A stretch of DNA of 64,000 nucleotides, taken from Nitrosomonas sp. Nm34. Lineage in GTDB: Bacteria; Pseudomonadota; Gammaproteobacteria; Burkholderiales; Nitrosomonadaceae. The stretch spans positions 141,371-205,370 of the forward strand of contig NZ_FORD01000002.1 of assembly GCF_900113925.1 (NCBI RefSeq), given 5' to 3'. The translations under genes were made by a program, and so were the position numbers. A model generated the notes under the pieces. It was not told the DNA's origin. It saw only the letters and a program-made list of their open reading frames with translations, and made no database searches. Of this stretch, positions 45,894-53,173 are shown in pieces. The first letter of the stretch is position 1. Each line of letters starts with the position of its first letter.

Positions 45894-46469
45894 CTGGCTA
45901 CGCAACAAGAATTTGCAGATTTCTTGAGTGAGATTGAGTTACGTGCATATAAACAAGCGCTATTTGCAGTACTTGATGAGCATGTAGCATTAGATATTGT
46001 ACAAGACTCAATGATGAAGCTCATCGAGAAATATGCGGATAAACCACTCGAAGAGCTGCCTCCTTTGTTTCAGCGTATTTTACAAAATACCATTCGTGAT
46101 TATTACCGAAGGCAGAAATCCAGATCAATGTGGATCACACTATTCTCGGCTTTTAAATCCGACGATAATGAAAAAGGAAATGAAGATTATGATTTACTGG
46201 AAACATTACCGATACCTGAAGACTCTTATGGAAGTAACGATCCACATAAAGAACTGGAGCAGTCACAACTCTTAAATTTAGTCGAGAAAGGACTTAAAAC
46301 ATTACCTGCGCGTCAACGAGAAGCATTCCTGCTGCGTTATTGGGAAGGAATGGATGTGAGTGAAACTGCCAAGGTGATGGGTTGTTCGGAGGGAAGTGTG
46401 AAAACACATTGTTCTCGTGCAGTACATACACTTGCTACTCTACTGGAGAAAAAAGGGGTCAAATTATGA
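45894..46469 (+). CDS. ECF-type RNA polymerase sigma factor, probable CTG start
   Basis: A sigma-70 family protein of about 191 residues. Region 2 is around 20-90 (ALDIVQDSMMKLIEKY, FQRILQNTIRDYYRRQKSR) and region 4 around 135-185 (LPARQREAFLLRYWEGMDVSETAKVMGCSEGSVKTHCSRA). The obvious TTG at 45924 would cut into the first helix. The frame extends upstream as ATQQEFADFLSEIELRAYKQ, the expected N-terminus, beginning after CTG (45894) or ATT (45891), with AAGG at 45881-45884. A non-standard start is therefore likely. It is followed by DUF3619 (ATGA overlap) and DUF3106 genes, its usual partners in betaproteobacteria, probably acting as regulators or targets. Confidence 0.8.
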   Translation: MATQQEFADFLSEIELRAYKQALFAVLDEHVALDIVQDSMMKLIEKYADKPLEELPPLFQRILQNTIRDYYRRQKSRSMWITLFSAFKSDDNEKGNEDYDLLETLPIPEDSYGSNDPHKELEQSQLLNLVEKGLKTLPARQREAFLLRYWEGMDVSETAKVMGCSEGSVKTHCSRAVHTLATLLEKKGVKL

Positions 46470-46843
46470 ATGAAGAAGATAGAATGGGAAAAGAGGTCGC
46501 CAAACTATTGAATCTTGGTTTAGCTGATATTGATCAGAATACGCTTTATCGGTTGCAAATAGTACGCAGATCTGTTCTAGAGAATTATCAACCAAACGAG
46601 CAGGTGTTTCATGTCGGTAGAGGAATTTCTGCACATAGCGGACATGGCTGGTTTTTTGCTCGTGCCAACAAATTGGTTTTTTCATTAGTTATATTGCTTA
46701 TTCTGATGGTAAGTCTTCATTTAAAATCAAATTACGATATTGATGAAAATGCTGCACTCGATACGATGCTACTTGCTGACGATTTACCCATTGATGTTTA
46801 TCTTAGTGATGAGTTTGATTTATGGCTCGATTCCCCTCGATAG
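46466..46843 (+). CDS. DUF3619-like membrane protein, putative anti-sigma partner
   Basis: A 125-residue protein with a cytoplasmic N-terminal helical part (MGKEVAKLLNLGLADIDQNT), one membrane helix near residues 71-88 (LVFSLVILLILMVSL) and an acidic periplasmic tail ending DLWLDSPR. Topology matches anti-sigma factors, and position directly after a sigma factor with a four-base overlap supports that role, though it is not proven for DUF3619. The start at 46466 follows from the ATGA overlap and an AAAAGGGG upstream. Confidence 0.75.
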   Translation: MNEEDRMGKEVAKLLNLGLADIDQNTLYRLQIVRRSVLENYQPNEQVFHVGRGISAHSGHGWFFARANKLVFSLVILLILMVSLHLKSNYDIDENAALDTMLLADDLPIDVYLSDEFDLWLDSPR

Positions 46844-47208
46844 TGGTGTTGTATGTATGTATTACATTTTCTACGGGAACTTTAGCGCAATTAAAGCAGC
46901 CTTCATGGGCGGAGCTTCAGCCTTATCAGAAAATAATCCTGCATCCTCTTGAACAGGACTGGGATACGTTGGAACCAGACCAGAAAAAGAGATGGGTGAA
47001 GATGACTAAATATTATTTAGAGAAGACGCCACAGGAACAACAGCGGATACAATCTCAAATGCGAAGCTGGAGTGCTTTGACTCCTGAGCAACGAACGCAG
47101 GCTCGGGAACGATATAAAAAAATAAAGCAGTTACCAACTGACAAGCGCCGGGAAGTTAAGAAAAAATGGCGCAAACCCGAAGAGTTACTAGGAAATAACA
47201 GTAAATAG
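46822..47208 (+). CDS. DUF3106-like exported protein
   Basis: A 128-residue protein with a signal peptide (PSIVVLYVCITFSTGTLA) and a repeated Trp-rich helical pattern: PSWAELQPYQKIILHPLEQDW, WDTLEPDQKKRW, WSALTPEQRTQARERY, the L-x-P-x-Q-(x)-W repeats of DUF3106. It overlaps the preceding gene by 22 bases. Likely periplasmic, as third member of the sigma-factor operon. Function unknown. Confidence 0.78.
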   Translation: MARFPSIVVLYVCITFSTGTLAQLKQPSWAELQPYQKIILHPLEQDWDTLEPDQKKRWVKMTKYYLEKTPQEQQRIQSQMRSWSALTPEQRTQARERYKKIKQLPTDKRREVKKKWRKPEELLGNNSK

Positions 47209-47341
47209 TAATTATTTACACCATTATTAAGCTCAAATGATGACTACTTTGTCGTGATGATGAGGCAGTAGGCCTTGAGTGAGTTAGAAGGACTCGTAGT
47301 CAGGTATTGTAACTATAAGCTTTGTCTGTGAAAGATATCTT

Positions 47342-47427
47342 ATTCCATTTTCAAATCAAAAACGACGCGAAGGCGAACCACAGACAGTATCGCCGACAAA
47401 GTTAGTTTTGATTTAGAGAAATGGAAT
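47342..47427 (+). repeat. MITE-like palindromic repeat, copy 7
   Basis: ATTCCATTTTCAAATCAAAA ... ACGCGAAGGCGAACCACAGA ... GCCGACAAAGTTAGTTTTGA ... GAAATGGAAT. Lacks the central AT-rich spacer. It occupies the gap before the cyanophycin cluster. Confidence 0.8.
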
Positions 47428-47461
47428 GACCTAAACCATTTTGCCTTTTCCTTCTTTTTTG

Positions 47462-49780
47462 ATGGTACTTAAGCAAATGCAGCAGAATTTTTATCCATTG
47501 CATAATGACGCTACCCTTACGCTTCCTTCCACCTGGGCTTCTCAAGTTGAGGCGCATTTGGCAAGGGAAGAAACCGTATTGGCTTGGCTAGAAGTTGATC
47601 TTGATATTCAATTACATTTTTCTTCCGGCATCATCGTATTAACTAATCGACGACTGATAGCAAAAATGGCGGAAGAAGAAAATTGGCATGACTGGAATTA
47701 TCAACCGGACCTGGTATTGGTGTGCCGTGATTATGCCGGTGTAGGTAATCTTGAGCTATTTGATGCGCATGCACGGCTGGCTCATTGGTGCTATACATTG
47801 AGCAAGGGTGCTCGAGCGAGCTATCTTATCGCACAATTTACTCAACTTCTTAATGCCCAGTTAACCGGGGAAAATCAGATACAGTCCATAGCAGCTAAGT
47901 GTCCAAAATGTGGAACAGCTTTACCCTATGATCAGGCAATTTGCCCGGTATGCGATCAGGGAGCTCATGTTGCTCCTTCTACGTGGACTTTGTTTCGTCT
48001 ATGGCGTTTTGCGCGACCTTATAGATGGCGCTTACTCACTGGCTTTCTGCTGATGCTAGGCAGTACGGCTGCTACATTGGTGCCTCCCTATCTGACCATG
48101 CCTTTGATGGATAACGTGCTGATTCCCTATCAGAATGGTAAGCCCATCGACGTGGATCTTGTCGTCATGTATCTTTCTGGTTTGCTGGGGGCAGCTTTTC
48201 TTGCTTGGATACTGGGCTGGTCGAGAACTTATCTGCTGGCGAAAGTATCCGAGCGGATAGGTGCGGATTTACGAACGACGACGTATGAGCATCTTCTTAA
48301 GCTTTCACATAGATATTTTGGCGGTAAGCGAACAGGTGATCTGATGGCACGTATCGGTGCGGAAACAGACCGTCTCAATCTCTTTCTTTCACTCCATTTG
48401 CTTGATTTTGCCACCGATGTGATCATGATGAGCATGACGGCCATTATTCTATTTTCGATTAACCCCTGGTTAGCACTCGTGACACTGTGTCCGCTGCCAA
48501 TTATTGCCTGGTTAATTCATCTGGTTCGCGACAGATTGCGCACTGGTTTTGAGAAAGTCGATCGAGTTTGGGCAGAGGTCAATAATGTACTGGCAGACAC
48601 CATTCCCGGCATTCGTGTAGTCAAAGCTTTTGCGCAAGAAAATAGGGAAGTAGCACGTTTTCGTGCAGCTAATCAGCATAATTTGGAAATAAATAATCGG
48701 GTCAACAAGATTTGGTCGTTGTTTACGCCTACCGTAACGCTATTGACTGAAATTGGCTTGTTGGTGGTATGGATTTTTGGTATCTGGCAAATATCGGAGA
48801 ATCAGATTTCTGTCGGGGTGCTGACTGCTTTTCTAGCTTATATTGGTCGTTTTTATCTGAGACTGGACTCAATGAGTCGGATAGTTTCCGTAACGCAGAA
48901 GGCTGCTGCTGGAACCAAACGTATTTTTGATATTCTTGATCATGTTTCCAGTGTGCCAGAACCCACCAAACCGGTTCATTTACCTGTGATTAAAGGCCAC
49001 ATTGAATTGCGCAATGTCGGTTTCCGTTATGGAACCCGTAGTGTCACGCAAGATATCAGCCTGACAATTGAGCCCGGGGAGATGATTGGCTTGGTTGGGC
49101 ATAGCGGCTCAGGTAAGAGTACCCTTATTAATCTAATCTGCCGTTTTTATGACGTGAGCGAAGGTGCCATTCTGATCGATGGAGTAGATATTCGTTCACT
49201 ACCTGTAGCAGAATATCGCAAACATATTGGGCTGGTGCTACAGGAGCCATTTCTTTTCTTTGGCACGATTGCAGAAAATATTGCTTATGGTAAGCCCAGC
49301 GCAACGCGCAAAGAGATCATCGCTGCAGCTCGTGCTGCATATGCGCATGAATTTATCCTGCGGTTACCTCATGGCTATGACTCTCTGGTAGGTGAACGTG
49401 GGCAAGCGCTTTCTGGGGGTGAGCGCCAGCGTATTTCGATAGCCCGTGCCTTGTTGATTGATCCACGTATCCTGATTCTCGATGAGGCAACCTCTTCTGT
49501 TGATAGCAAAACCGAGGAAGAGATTCAAGAAGCACTTAATAATCTGGTGCATGGTCGCACCACGATCGCCATTGCCCACCGTTTGTCTACTTTGCGTGAA
49601 GCCAATAGATTGGTGGTACTTGATGGAGGAAAAATCATCGAAATGGGTAATCATGCCGAATTGATGGACCGTCACGGATTTTATTATCACCTTTACCAAT
49701 CTCAGGCGCGTAATGTTGATACGGAGTCTCCTTTGCTTAGGTTGGATACCGAAGGGGGTGCTAAGGGAGAACGGACATGA
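47462..49780 (+). CDS. Cyanophycin-cluster ABC transporter (fused permease-ATPase) with zinc ribbon
   Basis: A 772-residue half-transporter with an extra N-terminus. Residues about 20-130 form a PH-like domain (SSGIIVLTNRRLIAKM), residues about 150-175 a zinc ribbon (CPKCGTALPYDQAICPVC), residues about 190-480 an exporter-type six-helix domain and residues about 510-750 the ATPase with GLVGHSGSGKSTLI, LSGGERQRISIARALL and ILILDEATSSVD. It lies directly upstream of a DUF1854 gene (ATGA overlap) and two cyanophycin synthetase genes; transporters of this build are known as cyanophycin-metabolism-associated in betaproteobacteria. The substrate is unknown (perhaps Arg/Asp or dipeptide). The start is uncertain: no ribosome site precedes ATG 47462; TTG 47441 and ATG 47477 are alternatives. 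Confidence 0.85.
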   Translation: MVLKQMQQNFYPLHNDATLTLPSTWASQVEAHLAREETVLAWLEVDLDIQLHFSSGIIVLTNRRLIAKMAEEENWHDWNYQPDLVLVCRDYAGVGNLELFDAHARLAHWCYTLSKGARASYLIAQFTQLLNAQLTGENQIQSIAAKCPKCGTALPYDQAICPVCDQGAHVAPSTWTLFRLWRFARPYRWRLLTGFLLMLGSTAATLVPPYLTMPLMDNVLIPYQNGKPIDVDLVVMYLSGLLGAAFLAWILGWSRTYLLAKVSERIGADLRTTTYEHLLKLSHRYFGGKRTGDLMARIGAETDRLNLFLSLHLLDFATDVIMMSMTAIILFSINPWLALVTLCPLPIIAWLIHLVRDRLRTGFEKVDRVWAEVNNVLADTIPGIRVVKAFAQENREVARFRAANQHNLEINNRVNKIWSLFTPTVTLLTEIGLLVVWIFGIWQISENQISVGVLTAFLAYIGRFYLRLDSMSRIVSVTQKAAAGTKRIFDILDHVSSVPEPTKPVHLPVIKGHIELRNVGFRYGTRSVTQDISLTIEPGEMIGLVGHSGSGKSTLINLICRFYDVSEGAILIDGVDIRSLPVAEYRKHIGLVLQEPFLFFGTIAENIAYGKPSATRKEIIAAARAAYAHEFILRLPHGYDSLVGERGQALSGGERQRISIARALLIDPRILILDEATSSVDSKTEEEIQEALNNLVHGRTTIAIAHRLSTLREANRLVVLDGGKIIEMGNHAELMDRHGFYYHLYQSQARNVDTESPLLRLDTEGGAKGERT

Positions 49781-50247
49781 GTAAGCCAGATTATCAACTG
49801 AGTCGAAATGCCTTTGGACGGCTAGTTTTTATGGATAAGGATCAGCAGCTGCATGAAGGTATCGTGCCAGTACGAGCATTTCCAATTACAGCATCTGATG
49901 AGGGCATCGCGCTCGTCAATGCACATGGTCAAGAACTAGCCTGGATCGAATGTCTGGCTGAGTTACCCGAAGAATTTCGTATATTGCTCGAAACAGAGCT
50001 TGCTAATCGTGAGTTTATGCCAGAGATAAAGCATATTAATAAAGTATCCAGTTATGTCACACCGAGCACCTGGTGGGTTAAAACAGATCGAGGAGATACC
50101 ACCTTTGTGCTCAAGGGTGAAGAAGATATCCGCCGTTTATCGCCTACAGCTTTGTTAATCGCTGATAGTAATGGTATAAATTTCCTGATTCGCAATCGTT
50201 TGCTGCTTGATCGCCACAGCGGCAAGCTGCTGGATCGTTTTCTTTAA
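49777..50247 (+). CDS. DUF1854-family protein of the cyanophycin cluster
   Basis: A 156-residue beta-rich protein: RNAFGRLVFMDKDQQLHEGIV, GIALVNAHGQELAWIE, and VTPSTWWVKTDRGDT ... EDIRRLSPTALLIADSNG. It matches DUF1854, found next to the fused ABC transporter and CphA genes. The four-base overlap with the transporter gene implies coupled translation and perhaps a physical complex. No enzymatic motif visible. Confidence 0.8.
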   Translation: MSKPDYQLSRNAFGRLVFMDKDQQLHEGIVPVRAFPITASDEGIALVNAHGQELAWIECLAELPEEFRILLETELANREFMPEIKHINKVSSYVTPSTWWVKTDRGDTTFVLKGEEDIRRLSPTALLIADSNGINFLIRNRLLLDRHSGKLLDRFL

Positions 50248-50849
50248 ATTTTGATAACAATGCATCCAAAATTCTTCAACGATTTTGGTTGATTCCATTT
50301 CAAAATAGTGGCTTCCCTTGACGGACAGACTTATTGTCTACCGCGTCAAAGATGGCAATTTGGGTGAAGAAAATCATTATTTATTTAAACCTAAAAATTG
50401 CCTTTAAATTTAATGCCATAGCACAAGTAATTCTAGAGATATGATTGTTTGCTGTATGCAAGAGCCATATAATTTCTAATGCAACATTTGCTGTACATAT
50501 TTATATGTACGAGTTGTTTTTTCACTTCCAAATCAAAAATGACGCGAAGGCGAGCTGTAGGCAATATAAAAATAATACGGCAAGGAAAGCCGACAAAGTC
50601 AGTTTTAATTGAGAAATGGCATTTTCTGTTTTTTGATATTTTATGTCATAACACTGTCATAAAATATCATACTGAAGACTGAATCTACGTTTTTGTTTTT
50701 CTCTATAAACGCTCCTCTGTATCTGAATTCCTCTGTACCTACGTTCCTATTTATAGGAAAAAAACATAAATCTTTATATTGATGTAAACCGATTGGCACC
50801 CGTTGCGTTAATAGAAGTGTTACTCATTCCCAACTTCAACTTATAGCTT
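50248..50849. other. Intergenic region between DUF1854 and cphA' genes
   Basis: Contains a hairpin CCAAAAT / ATTTTGG at 50264-50289 without a T-run, a partial repeat end at about 50290, a full MITE-like copy (50520-50621) and an AT-rich promoter region with direct repeats CTCTGTATCTGAATTC and CTCTGTACCTACGTTC near 50711-50745. No gene. Confidence 0.5.
50520..50621 (+). repeat. MITE-like palindromic repeat, copy 8
   Basis: CTTCCAAATCAAAAATGACG, CGAAGGCGAGCTGTAGGCAA, AATAATACGGCAAGGAAAGC and GTCAGTTTTAATTGAGAAAT in order: a full-length copy with the central AT-rich spacer. Confidence 0.8.
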
Positions 50850-53162
50850 ATGTCAAATCATTCCAGTTTGGATAGCAACAATAAAAAAGATCTTAAATTT
50901 CTTGAAATTCGCCATTTAAATGGGCCCAATATTTGGACCTACTATCCGGTACTTGAAGCGATTGTCGATATTGGTGAACTTGAGGATTTTCCATCCGACA
51001 TCATTCCTGGCTTTTATGAGCGCTTGTCTTCGTGGTTGCCAACTCTGATTGAGCATCGCTGCAGCTACGAAGAACGTGGTGGCTTTCTTCGCCGTCTCAA
51101 GGAAGGCACATGGCCTTGCCATATTCTTGAGCATGTGACGCTCGAACTGCAAAATCTTGCAGGTATGCGCGGTGGATTTGGCAGGGCGCGCGAAACTTCG
51201 ACCAGAGGCGTCTACAAAGTTGTTGTGAGTGCCTGGCATGCAGAGATTACACGGAAGGCTTTATTCTTGGCAAGGGAGCTCATTCTAGCAGCGATGGGAT
51301 TTGATCCGCATCAGCAACCTTATGATGTGAAGGGGGCTATTGAACATTTGCGCGACATGGTTGATTCATTATGGCTTGGTCCTTCAACCGCTTGTATTGT
51401 GGATGCAGCAATAGCCCGCAATATTCCAGCGATGCGATTACTTTCCAAAGGAAACCTTGTTCAATTAGGACATGGTGCGCACAGTCGGCATATTTGGACG
51501 GCTGAAACAGATCGGACATCTGCTATTGCTGAAAGCATTTCACGTGACAAGGATCTGACCAAAACATTGCTCCATTCATGTGGCGTACCTGTTCCGGAAG
51601 GACGTATGGTGACCAGTCAAGAAGATGCATGGCAAGCGGCTATAGAAATAGGCTTGCCGGTAGTGGTCAAACCATGTGATGGCAATCATGGGCGAGGCGT
51701 GTTTATTGAGTTAAGCAGGCGTGAACAAATCGAATCCGCTTTTTCCGTTGCATTAGAAGAAGGAACGGATGTACTGGTCGAACGCTATATTCCGGGGACT
51801 GAGCATCGTTTACTCGTTGTCGGTGGACAACTCGTAGCAGCGACGCGGGGTGACTCAGTATCGGTCATCGGCGATGGGGTCTCTACTATAAGTGACTTAA
51901 TTAAAAAGCAGATTAACTCGGATCCACGGCGAGGAACTTCTGAAGACTATCCTCTCAACATTATCCGTCTGGATAGTGCAGCCAGGATGGAAATTGCTCA
52001 TCAAGGCTATACCCCTGATTCTGTAGTGCCAGTGGGAGTCAAAGTACTGATTCAACGCAATGGTAATCATGCTTTTGATGTAACGGATGACGTTCATCCA
52101 AGCATTGCCAAAACGGTATCCTTAGCAGCGCGTGTGGTGGGTCTGGATATTGCTGGTATCGATCTGGTAGTCAGTGATATCTCATGCCCACTGGAAGAAC
52201 AAGACGGTGCAATTGTTGAAGTAAATGCTGGTCCTAGCCTGCTCATGCATATCAAACCTGCTGTAGGGAAATCCCGACCCGTCGGTCAGGCGATTGTAGA
52301 TCATCTTTTCCCGCATCAAGACCATGGTCGAGTTCCTATTGTTGGCATTACCGGCAGTTATGGTAAAACCACAGTTGCTCATCTGATTGCCCGATTACTT
52401 ACGCTTTCAGGTAAGCGTACAGGGTTAGCATGCAGCAACGGGCTTTATCTTGATCATAAGCAAATTGATAAAAGTGATGGTGCCAACTGGCACGCAGCTA
52501 ATCGCACATTAATGAATCGCACTGTTGAAGCGGCAGTTTTTGAGAACGGCTTGGATACTATTCTGCAAGAAGGATTGGCTTACGATAGCTGTCAGGTAGG
52601 TGTCGTGACCAATGTTGAGCCGACTTTATATTATGGCCGGCATGGCATTGAAACCTCTAAACAAGTTTTTACTGTGCTGCGCACTCAGGTTGATGTCGTG
52701 TCACCGACTGCGGCTGCGATTGGCGATGTTCTGAAAGAGGTGGTCTTGCCGACAGGAGTAGCGGTTCTTAATGCAAAAGATCCTATGCTGATCGAAATGT
52801 CGGAATTATGCCATGGTGAAGTCATTTACTTCAGCTGTGATCCAGCGTTACCGGTTGTCAACTTACATCGCCAGCAAGGGACAGGTCCTACCCAGGGTAA
52901 ACGAGCTGTCATTGTTCGTAATGGAAGAATTGTATTGGCTAATGGATCGGATGAGACGTCATTAATCAAACTGGCTGAGTTGCAGCCTGCTGTGGGTGAT
53001 CGCGCAGTGAGAGAAATAGAGCATGTATTAGCTGCAGTAGGCGCTGCCTGGGCATTGGGTATTTCGCTTGGGCTTATTCGGCTGGGCATTGAAACATTCG
53101 GATTCGGCCAAGAAAAGAGTAACACTCAATATCAGGATTTTCCAGAAAAACAAGAAATTTAA
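50850..53162 (+). CDS. cphA': Cyanophycin synthetase-like protein CphA' (lacks C-terminal Mur lobe)
   Basis: A 770-residue homologue of CphA. The N-terminal domain (about 1-160), an ATP-grasp domain (about 210-480; VVKPCDGNHGRGV, VERYIPGTEHRLLVV, AIVEVNAGPSL) and a Mur-ligase ATP domain (P-loop GITGSYGKTTVAHL near 500) are present. The protein stops where the full-length CphA at 53174 continues for another 120 residues with the Mur C-terminal lobe (APGRFNLF, DYGHNPDAMEA). Paired CphA'/CphA genes are known from Ralstonia and relatives. It probably cooperates with CphA in making the Asp-Arg polymer. Eleven bases separate the two genes. The ribosome site is weak. Confidence 0.88.
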   Translation: MSNHSSLDSNNKKDLKFLEIRHLNGPNIWTYYPVLEAIVDIGELEDFPSDIIPGFYERLSSWLPTLIEHRCSYEERGGFLRRLKEGTWPCHILEHVTLELQNLAGMRGGFGRARETSTRGVYKVVVSAWHAEITRKALFLARELILAAMGFDPHQQPYDVKGAIEHLRDMVDSLWLGPSTACIVDAAIARNIPAMRLLSKGNLVQLGHGAHSRHIWTAETDRTSAIAESISRDKDLTKTLLHSCGVPVPEGRMVTSQEDAWQAAIEIGLPVVVKPCDGNHGRGVFIELSRREQIESAFSVALEEGTDVLVERYIPGTEHRLLVVGGQLVAATRGDSVSVIGDGVSTISDLIKKQINSDPRRGTSEDYPLNIIRLDSAARMEIAHQGYTPDSVVPVGVKVLIQRNGNHAFDVTDDVHPSIAKTVSLAARVVGLDIAGIDLVVSDISCPLEEQDGAIVEVNAGPSLLMHIKPAVGKSRPVGQAIVDHLFPHQDHGRVPIVGITGSYGKTTVAHLIARLLTLSGKRTGLACSNGLYLDHKQIDKSDGANWHAANRTLMNRTVEAAVFENGLDTILQEGLAYDSCQVGVVTNVEPTLYYGRHGIETSKQVFTVLRTQVDVVSPTAAAIGDVLKEVVLPTGVAVLNAKDPMLIEMSELCHGEVIYFSCDPALPVVNLHRQQGTGPTQGKRAVIVRNGRIVLANGSDETSLIKLAELQPAVGDRAVREIEHVLAAVGAAWALGISLGLIRLGIETFGFGQEKSNTQYQDFPEKQEI

Positions 53163-53173
53163 GGAAATTTACT

